A stretch of DNA of 64,000 nucleotides from Psoroptes ovis (GCA_002943765.1 PQWQ01000012.1:930001-994000), one strand, 5' to 3'; positions 1 to 12,563 are shown, counted from the stretch's first letter. Notes: generated by a model from the letters alone, not told the origin. A program made the numbers and translations.

Positions 1-2447
1 GAAAATTCAAACGATTCTATCAATTTGGTTCCGAAGATTTTCCATAAATAAACAATTCTGCATGTCCGTAATTCTTATGCTGCATTGGGAATATATGCGG
101 AGCTTCAAAGCTCCAAAAATTATTAAATCATCAATTTTTTTTTCTTGTTTAATTTTGGCCTGAAATAAATACCAAATACCGAATTTTAAAGCTTTGAAAG
201 CTTGTTATTCATTCATTCATTCATTGTTTCATATATATACATTGTTGTTTACGTTGCATTGTTTATTGTGACAATGAATTTAAAATTTGTGAATTTTCCG
301 AAATTTTGTGAATCATGGATTTAAAATGAAGAAAAAAATTCAAAGAATTCATTTCGATTTATGTCCAGAATTCCAATTTTGAAAGAAAAAATTTCGCCCT
401 GAAATTTGCCCGAAATTCTTTGGAATTTCATTTGAATTTTGTTTTCCACGAATTTCCCCCCCCCAAAATTTTCAATTCAAAATTCTTCTACTTCAAAATA
501 CCAAAAACAACAAATCTGTGATATTAATCGATTGACAGCACACACACACACACATACAAAATCGATGATAATCGTTTGATAATGGACCTTCGAAAAAAAA
601 AATGAATGATTCATTTTTGAAAATAAAGTAAAAAGTCTAAAGAAAAATCAAAGATGGATTATTTTTGGATTCCATGGAAATCTCCATGGAAATATATGTC
701 CATGGATGTTTTCGATTGGAAAACTCAAAAAAAAATGAAACTCAAAAATTACTTCAGCAGCCAAATTGAGTCTTCGAGTCCTAAATGATTCTACTGTTTT
801 GTGTGTGGCCACATTCCATTGTCAAGAATTCAAGAATTTTTTTTTTTGGTTCATTTAAAAGGTTCAAACAAATAATTTTTTGAAACGAAATTTTCCAGGC
901 AAAATTCATTGCCAATTGAGATGCTCGTAGTGGATTTTTGGGAATTATCTGAGCCACTTTTTGCCTTTTTTGTGGGCCAAATATGCCCTGAAGAATTGTT
1001 GGCGTTGTTGGAATTGAATTCATGATAACATTAATGGTTATGATGGTGGTGGGTGGTGGTAATGATGCTTAACTCATTTCTCCTCTCTTCTCATTTCAAA
1101 ATATATTCACTCGATTCGATTACATTTAAATTGATCTTTTTTTGAGACCTACCAACTGGTTCCAAAGGAAAAGGACCAAAGGTACACCAGTATAAATACC
1201 TTAATGGCTTGGCTCGAATTTTCAATGAAAAGGTTAAGTCGTAATTTGAATTACAAACAAAAAAATTATTTATTCAAAGATCATTTCGTATTTTCGTATT
1301 TGTTTGTTTACATTTAATTCATTCGATTTCATTGTTCATTTCGTTCAAATAATTATCTCAAATGTAAATTGTTTCTTGTTGTTGAATTCAAATTAATTCA
1401 TTTCAATTAATTCTATTTAAATTTATTCATTTCAACGCTTTCTTCAAACCCTTTGCTTTCGATTTAACCCTTTCGATTCTCTTTTTTGGTTTTTCTATTT
1501 GCATATCTGCAAATGAATAATATCTCAATCCATATGCGTCTTTTAATGAACATATTCATTGTTTGATGATGATGATGATGATGATGATAATGAAAACAAT
1601 CAAAACAAGAATCGAAATAAGAATAAGGCAAATGAATACTTATTTCCCAATATTCTTGTTTTAATTTGTTTCTCAAATAAAATTAAAGCGAAAAAAAAAC
1701 AGAATTAATTTGGTGCCAAATTCAAATTAAAAGGGTTAATAATAATCATAATAATAATGAAGATAATAATAAAAAAATTCTTATTTGAAATCTTTATATT
1801 GTTCTCCTTACAATTGTTACCAGAATTTTTGACGTAATCAAGCAACAATTACGGACAATAATAATTGAATTCTGAAATTTAATTTTCTTTTTATTCAAAT
1901 TAATGTTACTACTGCTGTTGTTGCTATTGATGTTTATATAGAAATTCATAGAAATTCAATTTCAGAATTTTGAATAATTATTTCAGTCAATGCAATGTGT
2001 TTGCAAAGGTTCAGTCAATGCCAAAATCAATGTGGATTATGGATTGTGCTTATGAATGTGTGTGTAAATGAATGAAGAAGAAGAAGAAGACTTGAATTTC
2101 ATTGTTTCTCGTTGATTTAAACTGAATTGAATTGTTTGCGCAATAATAATGTTATTAATAATTTGAATTTTACAATTTTCCAATTTTTGATTTGTAATTA
2201 TCATAATAATGATTAAAATAATGCTAATAATGACAATGACAAGAACCGAAAAAGGGATTTAATCAAATTATTAATGTGTCTATGTGTTTATTTGAAATTT
2301 GTTGTGATTTGGCACCAAATATTTGTTTCATTTTGTCAATCTTCTATGAATTTAATTAATCCAGTGAATTCTATGAATCAAAAATTACCTGAAATGTTGT
2401 TTATGCAATGAATTTGAATGAAAATTGAGTGAAATATTCGCATTTGT
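1..2447. other. Intergenic, no gene seen
   Basis: AT-rich non-coding DNA with short simple repeats: a (CA)n run near 538-554, a GAT/CAT triplet run near 1565-1590 and a GAA run near 2073-2090. The open frames here are short, low in complexity and show no homology that I recognise. I see no RNA gene and no transposon end. Confidence 0.6.
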
Positions 2448-2455
2448 ATTCATAT

Positions 2456-3623
2456 TAGAGCTTTCAATACCGGGATACCGGACGATTTTGGTACGGTATT
2501 GAATACCGGTATTCATGCAAAAAATACCGGTATTTCGGCATTGCTTAAATAGATATAAATTCAACTTTCGCACAAGAAAATTTATTTAAAATGATTTCAA
2601 TCAATCTTTTCGGATATAAACGAACAATTTCTTTGCATTGAAATTCATATAAGGCACATTTATGATTAGCACCGATAATGGCAACTTTGGTGCCATGGCT
2701 CATATTATGCGGTTCCTAAGGGCTACTTAATAATAATAATCTTTTATTAATCGGTGCTCTGCTCAAGCATTTGCAGCTCTTGAATATAATATAAATGAAT
2801 GGTTAATCAATTAAACTAAATGAAAATAAGATGAAAATAAAATTGTAAAAATTGAAATTAAAATAAAATAATGAAAATATTGGTATGTAATTAAGCAGTG
2901 AATGAGTGTATGAATATGGAATGTGTACTATGTGAGGATGATATGTACAAATGATATGATGGTTTGCCTATGGTTCACATGTGTTGCGACCGTCTCCAGT
3001 ACTCCTTAGACGCTACATTGAAGGTATGAATCCTAAAGGCTACTTCTTAACTCAAGTCCTAATTCAATTTTGCTCACTCAAAAGCGGTGTAAAACAAAAT
3101 TTTTAAAATAATTGTCAGTAATAGTAGCACTAATAGTAATAACTTGATAGTAAAAATTCTATTTTATATTTTCTGATTTACTAATCGAAATTCGAAATAA
3201 AATTCTAAATTTTGTAAGAATTTGTAATAATTTTTCGGATATTTTTTATCTTTTGGTGTGTAAATTATTTAATTTTTTGTTGTTTGGATTAAAACATTGA
3301 TTAATCAATTGAATTAATCATACGGTAAGTTTTTATTTGTATTAATGTAAATAATATCAATTATTTCAATTTGTAAAATTATATTTATACGTATATGTAA
3401 AGATATCAATACGTGATATCATTTTTTTTTCCATTTTTACAATTAAATTTTATAAAATAACAAGTTAGAATGGAATATTTGTAATTAAAATCAAAATTAG
3501 TTTAATAAAAATATGATTGACTTTTTTAATTACAATACCGGTTTTAATACCGGGATCCCGGTATTGCAAATTTCCAATACCGAAATACCGGTATTCAGAA
3601 TTGGCCCGGTATTGAAAGCTCTA
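2456..3623. mobile_element. Non-autonomous hAT-type DNA transposon (1168 bp)
   Basis: A perfect 19-bp terminal inverted repeat, TAGAGCTTTCAATACCGGG, opens the element at 2456 and closes it in reverse complement at 3605-3623. It is flanked by an identical 8-bp target duplication, attcatat, at 2448-2455 and 3624-3631. An 8-bp duplication and a TAGAG-type end are hallmarks of the hAT superfamily. Copies of an accggtat-like unit recur in both subterminal regions, as transposase binding sites often do. There is no long ORF, so it must have moved with a transposase made elsewhere. A smaller inverted repeat, agcaccgat / atcggtgct, lies inside at about 2669-2759 and may be a nested insertion. Confidence 0.88.
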
Positions 3624-3631
3624 ATTCATAT

Positions 3632-4132
3632 GTATTTAAACAAGAAACAGATGAGAATAATTCTCATAAGAATTTCCATATGTGAAAAATGAAAAATTCT
3701 TAATTAAACAATTAATTAATTTAATAATTAGGAATTTACTTAACTTTACTTTTTTCCTTGATTAATTAAAATGAATTAATTAATTCATATGTTTATCAAT
3801 TTGTTTGTTTGTTTGTTTGTTTATCTGATTTAGAATTCAAGTCTAATTCAATTTTAGAGTTGAACCCTTCGAACCCTTTACATATTCGACGTCTTTGTTT
3901 ACTCAAAGAGACTCGGAGCTATTTTTTCTTTGACCAAAGCATTGATTGGTACCGTATTCGAGCCGATCGAGCGGCAATTCTCATGACTCAGTTCATCTCG
4001 GCGAATAAAAAATTGATTCCACTAATTAATCGATTAATTTTTTCATACGTTTTTTCTGTCTTATCGATTAATGTATTTAGATATTTGTTTATTTCGATAA
4101 AAACATCGCAAAATCCAATACAACAAACAGCC
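3632..4132. other. Gap upstream of the Asn-rich gene, probable promoter and 5' UTR
   Basis: The frame of the downstream gene is open from 3809, but the residues before the Met at 4133 do not look like a conserved protein and the DNA has a GTTT repeat near 3801-3822. I treat it as 5' UTR or promoter. An upstream start at 3809 cannot be excluded. Confidence 0.4.
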
Positions 4133-7100
4133 ATGTATAATCATACAGATAATAGTAATTCAACAAATAATAATAATAACAATAACAGCAATGATAATAA
4201 ACATCAAAATCAAAATCATCGTAAACGTGAACGGCAAGAATTTGAAAAAGATATTTGCCATCAAATGGCATCAAGATTGATCGATAAATTGATGGCCAAA
4301 GCAATAGTGAAAGCAAGTCAACAATTGGCATTTGAAATGCGAAATTATGATGATAATAATCATATGCAGCATCAGCAACAACGTCAGCAGCAACAACAGC
4401 CGAATAATAATGGTGCATCATCAATCGATATGAATAATAATAATAATAATAATGATACATTCGATGAATTCAATTCATCGAATCAAAATCAATCAATACG
4501 TAAACGAATCAATTTGAATATAACTAAATTACCATCAGTGGTGATGATGAATGATGATCCAAATGTAAGTTTTTAAATTCAATTTATTTATATTTTCTTT
4601 GAGAAAATTTTCTTCGAAAACAAAATGATTGAATGATAATTAATTGATTTATTTTCACAATCGAAAGATGATCAATAATGAATCTTACAGAATTTTCATT
4701 CATTACAAACCATATGCTTGTATGAATGAATAAGAAAATATTCTCTTAATGGAATTGTCAAATTCAAAAGTTTTCTTATTATTTTTTTCTTTTCGAAGAA
4801 AATTCTGTGAACCGTTTCTTTCGGTGCAAATATTCTGGACAGTTTGAAAGCCAAAAAAAAAGTTTGCCAAAAATACACGAAAGAATTGAATCAACGAATT
4901 GAATCAAAGAATTGAATGAATCACTGTGACTTACACAGACTTTTGCGTTGGTGCAAAGTGAAGAAAAAAAAAAATAAAAGTTTCCAACCATTGAAATCAC
5001 CGACTAACATTGAAATTTTCCACTGATACTGACAGATGATTACATTATATGATTCAATGTATAATTCAATGAATGATTCAATGGTGATAATTAATTCAAT
5101 GATCAAATGATATAATTAACAAGTGAAATTATTCTACGAATGAATGAATAACTACCAACTGAATGGTACCAAGTATTTTCACTGATTTTCGTTTTCCAAC
5201 GTCAAAATACATTTTTTTTCATAATAATTTTATCTTGAATTGATTCAACTCCTCATAATAATCATATCATCAGAAATCAAACAAACAAACATCATCACCA
5301 ACCAACAACAACAGCGACGACGACAAACTTTTCTATTTAGATCAACAACCCAAATCGAAGCCATCAGACCAAATGATGATTCCATGATGATGTTCATGAT
5401 CATTGCCAGTGATCATGGGATGTTTTCGATAATATTTTGAACAGTCTTCAATGCTGGAATTCACTGGAATTCTCTGATTCTGATGAATTCAGGGTACATT
5501 TTCCTCTTGCATTTATTGATTTGAAAATCAGATAAATAAATAAATAAATTCCATTCATTTATTTCTTTTTTTTGAAATAATAATTTCCATAGCAACCCTT
5601 TATTTTTCTTGAGAAAAATTCTCTTTTTAAATTCATATCATTGAATATATTGCATGGAATATATTCTTCATTAATATTACCATTGACAGATGATAATTGG
5701 TTGGTGAAAATATAAACATTTGACATGTTTCAATCATTTGAAATGTTTCTCTTCCAGACAAATTCTAATAAACACCATTAAAAATGAAATTTTTAAAAAA
5801 ATTCAAACTTTAAAATCAACAAAAATCGGTCAAAATCACCATCAGATTATTGATGTTTTAGATTTTGATTCGAATGTCATTTTCATTTCAAGTATTTCTG
5901 CAGCGATCATCATCGCTTGCCGCTGCCAAACAAAATTTCATAATTACCTATCGCTGCCATTGCGATGTTCGCGCTCAGAATCAGAAAAGCAAAACATGAA
6001 TGAAACCTTGAATTATATCCCCAAATGTGAATAATGTTTATTCTTGGAAATAGATTTTAGATTCTCGAATTTTGAATTTCCCATAAAATCTATTCATATT
6101 AAAAACGAGCGGGTAATCTAGGTAATTTCAAACAGAATTATAGAAAATTTGAATTAAAAAATTTGATTGAATACTTGCGAATCCTTGATAATAACAACAA
6201 CCTTAATAAATAATAATAACAATGATAATAATAATGAAAATTCTTGAAGAAATTCGTACTAAGAATGAAATGAGAATAAGATTCTAAATATTCATAATAA
6301 AAAAATGAAAATTGATTAATTTATCAAAGAATAATTTCAAAAACTTTGAATAATTCTTAATTTTAAGCAATGATTAGCTTTGCTTGGAAAAAAATCAATT
6401 TTAATATTATTTTTTCCATCAAATTTCATTGAATTTACTTTGAATTTTCGCTATTGAATTCCATTGAAAATAAATTGAAGAAAAAAATTGGAAAAAAAAC
6501 AAATTAAATTCCTTCATTCGATCAAATTGAATCGGTGAAAATTTACTGATCAAATTTCATTGAATTTTTTTCCCAAATAAATTCATTGAATCTTACCATT
6601 TATTCATCATTCATTCATTCAATGAAATACTCGTAGCCGCAATAATAATAATGATAATCAAATAATGAACAAAATCAATTTCGATATTGATTTTGTTTGA
6701 TTTGAATGAAGCAAAAAAAAAAAAAATCGATTTTTTCCTTATATTTATACTTATATTCCTTATGTATTCAATCATTGATTGAAAATAGATTTTAATTAAG
6801 ATTTTGTGATCATTATTATTGCAAGGAAAATCTTAAATAATTAAATAATCGAATAATAAACATTCAAACATTTAATAATAATAATTATAATTAATAATCA
6901 TCAACAATAACCATTGACAACAACAATTATTAAGATCGAGTTTATCCGAATAGTTTTGACGTATTCGATCAGCAAAAATGCCCGAACTTATTTAGCCAAA
7001 TTACACGACAAAACTTATTGAACAATGTATTGTTGCTCAAATTATCAATTATTCTTTATTTTGTCATTAACAAAAAAAATGAAGAAAATTTAATTATCAC

Positions 7101-10100
7101 GAATCGCTTTGTTTGTTTCCTCCTCGAAATTCCTTTGTAAAGTGAATCTTTGAAAGAATTTCATATTAAAAGAATTTCTCTGTTTGTTAATTCGTTAGAA
7201 TCAATCAATTTTGTGCCAATCAATTTTACCAGTATAATTTGATTTGATTTTCATTATGTGCTTATATTTATGAATTTATAGATATAAATGTACATTTCCT
7301 TAATGTATTTTTGTAATATATTTCTCTTCTTATTTTCCTGATTTGTCTTCTCGGTACAAATCTTTGAAAATAACTTCAATTCAATTGCATTTTAGCTCAT
7401 TTCTACTCATTTTATTAAATTTTATCTATAATTTTGTCTTCATTGAATTAATTCAATGAAAATCAATAATCCATACGATAGTTTTCATTGATTTTAATTG
7501 AATTTTTTTTCCTTTAATTCAAATCGATCAATACGACCAGAGTACAACAACACCTGAAATACAAATCGATTTAGCTGGTCCACGTACGCCAAGTCCTGTA
7601 GAAGAATCGAGCTTTAAATTACCATTACGGCCAAAAAAACAATATAAATTTAAAGTTGAAATAAATAATGATGACGATGATGATAATCAAATAAGCAATA
7701 ATAATAATGATAGAACGATGCAAATGAACAATGATACGGACAGTGACGGCAAGATTGATGTAATTAATGATGTAACAGCAACTAATGATCTCAACAATAA
7801 CATCAACGACAGCAGCCACAGAAGCAACAGTGGCAGCAAAAACAAATCAACAACTCGAAAATCAATACAATTTATCGACGATGATGACAATGATAACACC
7901 GAAGTCAATGATAATACAAATGATATGTCAAACAAAATTAATGATTTTGTTGCACTGAACAACAACAACAACATTAATGGTAATGATATTGATATTGATG
8001 ATCATAATAATAATGTTATTATAAATGATTATAATCAATCAAAAACTAATATTACAACAACAGCAACAGCGATCGTAAGAGCAACAATTACAAAATCAAT
8101 ACAATTTATTGATGATGATAATGATAATGATGATAATAATAATCAATCAAATCCAATGATGATGATGATCGATGATCAAAACAATGTAACCAAACAATTC
8201 TCTGACCACATATCATCACCAGCGATTGTTGATTGTGCTACAACACCTGAATCTGTACGTATTTGTTTGGAAATTTTTGAATAAATTGATTCAGTTGATT
8301 CAATTAAATCAAATAATTCCATTAATTCAATTGTTTTTAATATTGTTTTCAATTTAAATTAGGAAATCGATATTGAACAAGCACAAGAAATTTCGAAACA
8401 TATTGTGGCCGATATTATTAATCAAGCTGTACAACAATTGAATTTTGATTTAAGAAATAAAAAATTCAATATTAAACGTATGTTTTTTTTTTTCGAATAT
8501 GATTGTTTTTGTTTATTTATTTTGAATGTGTTTCCATGATACCTTAATAATGACATTGAATTTCAATTAGAAAAATTAAAGAAGAAAATAAATCAAAATA
8601 TTCCAGATTGAAGTTGGAGAATTTCAAGAATTCTCAGTCAAAAATTCCCGTTTGCGACCAAAATCCTTGAACTCATTAAAATATAACCTTGCAATTCACT
8701 TTGTAAATAATCGAATCGCAAGAATCAAAAGATTGTCTCGGCAAAAGATCGCATCGAGAATCGCTCGGCAGACTTTTGATCTTTTTTCCCTACAGATTCA
8801 ATACAAAGCTTTCTTCAAAATTCTTCAAATTTTTTTCCCAATTTGCGAAAATTCTTCAAGAATTTGGTTCATTTGTTTTTGTCTTCCTTCTCATTACAAC
8901 ACATCATTCCATAGAATTTCATATGATTCACCAGAATTCACTTGAATTTATTCAGAATTCCAACATATTTTTCCTTGTTTCTTGTTTCCATACGAAATAT
9001 TCTTGAGAAATTTTGAATATTTTTCCCCTCATTTCCTCAAAGAATTCTCGTATCCAAACAAATAACATTTTTTTCCTTACATTGTATGCATAATGAAATT
9101 ATAATGATAACAATATCATTGATAACAACAATGATATTAACAATGATAACTTCGAGTAATATCAAAGGTTGTCCGAAAAGTTTTCCATCATTAACCATTG
9201 GAAACTTCAATTGACGATCCACAAGAACTTTTCGGACAACCAAACATATTTCATATATATGTGACCTTATTTATTGATGATGATGATATATAAATTGAAT
9301 TATAATGAATAGAATGCAATTTTTTCCTTTTTGAATTTTTTTACTTTTTTTTTAAATTTCATTTACCTAAATTTCTTATAAAAATTCATGCTTCAATGTC
9401 TATATTTGAATGTCTATTTTTTCGGTTCGTTGTCCGAAAAGTTCATACGGATCGACGATGAATCAATGATCAATGAAAATCAATGGAATATCGACAAAAA
9501 CTTTTCGGACAGCCCTAAGTTTTCGTTCATTTTTTGAAGCGAAAAAATGATAATTTTATTGATTTTTCGAAAAAAAAGTATTCGAATTCAATTTTGTTCA
9601 AATTTCAAAGAAAAAAAAATTGAGAAATAACGAAGCGATGAAATCAATATAATATTTGATACATTTTTATCAACATTTCGTTTTGTAAGCAACGAACCAA
9701 ATATTGAAAACATTCAATATTCAATTAAATTTAATTCAATATTGAACAATGTATTTGAGTATTCGATTCTCGTTCAATGATTCAATGAGTGGAACTAATT
9801 TGATTTTTCGTTTCTTATTTTGCCTTCAATCAAAAAAAAACATAACCCTTGATCTCTTGAACCGGTATCTGAACCGTTTATGGCGCCATATGAAACAAAA
9901 ATCTCTCGAGAATCAAAGAAAAACCTTTGAATACCTCAGAAAACCGTTGACAATTCTTTGAATAACCTTTGCATTTTTCTCTTTTTTCATCTTTTTCCTT
10001 CCACCTAATATCAAATACAGAAGATGAATCAATATCGAAATTATCACAATATAGTCAACATAGTTATGCATCATCAACAATAAATCATAATTATCATCAT

Positions 10101-10358
10101 CAAAATAATGATAATTGTTCATGGTTACAACGTACACGTAATACGCTAAGACGTTTAGTACGGCATGCATGTATTTGTACAAATCAAAAATGTCATAATA
10201 ATAATAATAATAATAATAATGGTGATAATGATAGTGATCATCGTAATGGTAAAAAGAATAAAAATATTAATCAAAATAATAATGAAGACGATCAACACGA
10301 TCGTAATAATGATAATGATCGTAATAAGAAAAAACATGCATTTTTCACCAATTTATAA
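4133..10358 (+). CDS. Asn-rich protein with two similar amphipathic, PKA-anchoring-like helices
   Basis: Four exons join in phase to give 532 aa: 4133-4564, 7541-8254, 8363-8477 and 10021-10358, all GT-AG. The introns are about 2.98 kb, 108 bp and 1.54 kb. Residues about 37-71 (exon 1) and 383-420 (exon 3) are related to each other: each starts near an E-x-D-I and ends QQL-x-F-acidic-hydrophobic-RN. The second helix contains SKHIVADIINQA, which fits the small/hydrophobic spacing of RII-binding helices of A-kinase anchoring proteins. The first, around ASRLIDKLMAKA, nearly fits. Exon 2 carries a second internal repeat, KSIQFIDDD, twice. The rest is Asn/Asp-rich linker, with a basic segment near the C-terminus (TRNTLRRLVRHACIC). 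A PKA-anchoring role is inference. I do not recognise an orthologue. Confidence 0.7.
6943..7025. repeat. Decayed member of the 75-bp hairpin repeat family
   Basis: The left arm reads tatccgaatagttttg and the right arm caaaacttattgaacaa, an imperfect inverted repeat matching the family seen at 9167, 11016 and 59604. It lies in the first intron of the Asn-rich gene. It has several mismatches, so this is a weaker call than the others. Confidence 0.4.
9167..9241. repeat. 75-bp hairpin repeat (MITE-like)
   Basis: It starts ggttgtccgaaaagtt and ends with the exact 16-bp reverse complement. It lies in intron 3 of the Asn-rich gene and is flanked by aaa on both sides. Confidence 0.75.
9428..9514. 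repeat. 87-bp hairpin repeat (MITE-like)
   Basis: Arms share tgtccgaaaagtt in inverted orientation (9431-9443 against 9500-9512). It is the second copy in the same intron, about 190 bp after the first. Confidence 0.65.
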
Positions 10359-10659
10359 CCGATAATTGATTGAATCATTAATTATTTAATCATTAATTAT
10401 CGAATCAATTAATTGAATCATTAATCATTGAAATAATTTTTAAAATTCCTTCGAAAACTGAATATGAAATTCTGAATATTTCACCCAAAGAAAAAAAAAG
10501 ACGAAAATTCCCATTTACTTTGAATCCAAATCCCATCAAATAATAAATGATAATAATAATTCATTAATTAATCATAATAATACACAACAAAAAAACAATA
10601 ATAATAACTATCATTATTATTATTGTTTAAGCAATTAATTATTAATTAATTGCTTAATC
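10359..10659. other. 3' flank of the Asn-rich gene
   Basis: Very AT-rich DNA with ATTAAT and AATAAT repeats, ending in an AT palindrome (about 10629-10655) that abuts the hAT MITE. Probably 3' UTR and spacer. No gene seen. Confidence 0.5.
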
Positions 10660-10846
10660 CAGTCATTCTCAACCTTTTTTTCGCTGCGGCACACTGAAAA
10701 AAGGAAAAGCCTTTATTTCCAAAATCTTGCGGCACACCAAGTAAAGGAATAGTAAAGGAATGAGTTAGATTTACGAAATTTGGCGGCACATTTTTGAAAT
10801 CTCGCGGAACACTAAAGTGCCGCGGAACACCGGTTGAGAATGACTG
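10660..10846. mobile_element. hAT-type MITE (187 bp)
   Basis: A perfect 15-bp inverted repeat, cagtcattctcaacc, at 10660-10674 and in reverse complement at 10832-10846. An exact 8-bp target duplication, gcttaatc, flanks it at 10652-10659 and 10847-10854. A CAGT-start end followed by TTCTCAACC and an 8-bp duplication is characteristic of hAT elements. The interior is short, relatively GC-rich and has gcggcac/gcggaac repeats, with no coding capacity. Confidence 0.92.
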
Positions 10847-11015
10847 GCTTAATCAATTGTCAAAATTCTCTTGCACCTGACCATACAACTACAAGTTTCA
10901 CATCAAGACCAAATCGTTTTCCATAAATCATAATGATTAAACATTTGAAATCTTTGAATCTGAAAAAATTTATTCTTTTCAAACAAAAACAAAAAAACAA
11001 TTCCACCAACATAAT

Positions 11016-11090
11016 GGGCTGTCCCATAAGTTCTTGCCGTTTTTTAAATGAAAAGATATTAAAAAATGGCAAGAACTTATGGGACAACCC
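11016..11090. repeat. 75-bp hairpin repeat with 30-bp arms
   Basis: Arms starting gggctgtcccataagttctt pair over 30 bp with only two mismatches, leaving a loop of about 15 bp. The sequence around it offers either aat or ataa as a flanking direct repeat. The variant tgtcccataag replaces tgtccgaaaag of the other copies, so this may be a subfamily. Confidence 0.8.
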
Positions 11091-11280
11091 AATAAAACCC
11101 AAGCCATTATATGTCCAGTGCCAAATCATATCAATCCACTGTGAATCTAAATTGTATATCAAGATCTTATCATTCTTCTATTCATTTTCTCTTATTAATC
11201 TTTCCAATTCAACTCAACGATCTTATTTGTGTGTAAATATTATACATAAAACTATTAATACAAAATATTTTATTTTATTA

Positions 11281-12563
11281 GGTTGTCAAATATCTCCCTT
11301 CCGCCTTTTTGTCTTTTGAATTTCGCGGCTATGTCCAAAGCGCTACAGAGCTCGTATCTGGCAATACTATACATCATTTGAAAGCTCTTGACATAACCTA
11401 TAAAATGACGCTATGCATGATTAGTTAGTGGATATTGCGTTCAACAGTTATAGACGTGTAAACATGGAGTTCACTAACGCCGAAATTCGCGCTATTTTAA
11501 AGTTTTCCTTCGTTAAAGGCAAATCCGCTAGAGAAACGTTCCGTGAAATTAATGATGTTTTGGGGGATGGTACTCTATCACTTAGAACCGCGGAGGAATG
11601 GTTTCGACGATTCAGAGCCGGTGAAAACGACACCATGGATAAGCCAGCCGGCGGAAGACCTGTGACGACAAATACCGATCAAATCATGGAATACATCGAG
11701 TTAGACCGGCATGTGGCATCTCGTGACATCGCTCAGGAGATGGGAGTTAGTCACCAAACCATTTTAAACCATCTGCAGAAGGCTGGATACAAAAAAAAGC
11801 TTGATGTTTGGGTGCCGCATGATTTGACGCAAAAAAACCTTCTGGACCGAATCAACGCCTGCGATATGCTGCTGAAACGGAACGAACTCGACCCATTCTT
11901 GAAGCGGATGGTGACTGGCGACGAAAAATGGATCACATACGACAATATCCAGCGAAAACGGTCGTGGTCGAAGGCCGGTGAGTCGTCCCAAACAGTGGCC
12001 AAGCCGGGATTGACGGCCAGGAAGGTTTTGCTGTGTGTTTGGTGGGATTGGAAGGGAATCATCCACTATGAGCTGCTCCCACATGGCCAGACGCTTAATT
12101 CTACCATCTACTGCGAACAACTGGACCGCTTGAAGCAGGCGATCGACCAGAAGCGTCCAGAATTGGCCAACAGAAAGGGTGTAGTGTTCCACCAGGACAA
12201 CGCCAAACCACACACTTCGTTGATGACTCGTCAGAAGCTACGGGAGCTCGGATGGGAGGTTTTATCGCATCCACCATATAGCCCGGACATAGCACCAAGT
12301 GATTACCACTTGTTCCTGTCCATGGCGAACGCCCTTGGTGGTGTAAAGTTGAACTCAAAAGAAGATTGTGAAAAGTGGCTGTCCGAGTTCTTCGCAAATA
12401 AGGAGGGGGGCTTCTACGAGGGAGGTATTATGCAGTTGCCGTCTAGATGGCAACAGATTATCGAACAAAACGGCGCATATTTGAACTAAATCCGATCACT
12501 GTAACGCTTTTTATAAAGCATTGAATAAAGAGCAAAAAAGCGGAAGGGAGATATTTGACAACC
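11281..12563 (+). mobile_element. Intact mariner transposon (1283 bp)
   Basis: Inverted repeats begin ggttgtcaaatatctccctt and match perfectly for 24 bp, then mostly for several more, at 11281 and 12563. A TA dinucleotide flanks both ends (11279-11280 and 12564-12565), as expected for Tc1/mariner insertion. The element holds a single uninterrupted transposase gene. Its base composition is visibly richer in GC than the surrounding host DNA, consistent with recent arrival, possibly by horizontal transfer (inference). Confidence 0.95.
11464..12489 (+). CDS. Mariner transposase, D,D34D
   Basis: A 341-aa ORF without breaks, the normal mariner size. The N-terminal half should form two helix-turn-helix DNA-binding domains; WVPHDLT is the usual mariner linker signature. 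The catalytic triad is complete: first Asp in VTGDEKW, second in FHQDNAKPH, third in YSPDIAPSDYHLF, with exactly 34 residues between the second and third. I chose the Met at 11464 because MEFTNAEIRAIL matches the usual mariner N-terminus; an in-frame ATG at 11428 would add 12 residues. The protein cuts and pastes the flanking element by binding its inverted repeats and inserting at TA. Nothing in the sequence predicts inactivity, so this copy may be functional. Confidence 0.95.
   Translation: MEFTNAEIRAILKFSFVKGKSARETFREINDVLGDGTLSLRTAEEWFRRFRAGENDTMDKPAGGRPVTTNTDQIMEYIELDRHVASRDIAQEMGVSHQTILNHLQKAGYKKKLDVWVPHDLTQKNLLDRINACDMLLKRNELDPFLKRMVTGDEKWITYDNIQRKRSWSKAGESSQTVAKPGLTARKVLLCVWWDWKGIIHYELLPHGQTLNSTIYCEQLDRLKQAIDQKRPELANRKGVVFHQDNAKPHTSLMTRQKLRELGWEVLSHPPYSPDIAPSDYHLFLSMANALGGVKLNSKEDCEKWLSEFFANKEGGFYEGGIMQLPSRWQQIIEQNGAYLN

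Noticed and set aside
1800..1860. acaattgtt ... caattacggacaa as a hairpin-repeat copy
   Set aside because: Too few paired positions to separate from chance in AT-rich DNA.
4089..4460. Minus-strand frame with Tyr-rich product over the Asn-rich exon
   Set aside because: It is the complement of Asn/Asp codon runs in exon 1 of the gene on the plus strand, with no independent signal.
5720..6034. 104-codon plus-strand frame inside the first intron of the Asn-rich gene
   Set aside because: No similarity recognised, no splice borders matching the gene, and frames of this length are common in the intron by chance.
8652..9006. Two overlapping frames of 76-97 codons in intron 3
   Set aside because: Overlapping frames with noisy composition and no conserved motif.
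11448..12397. Several minus-strand frames of 62-149 codons over the mariner
   Set aside because: Shadows of the transposase gene, which explains them fully.
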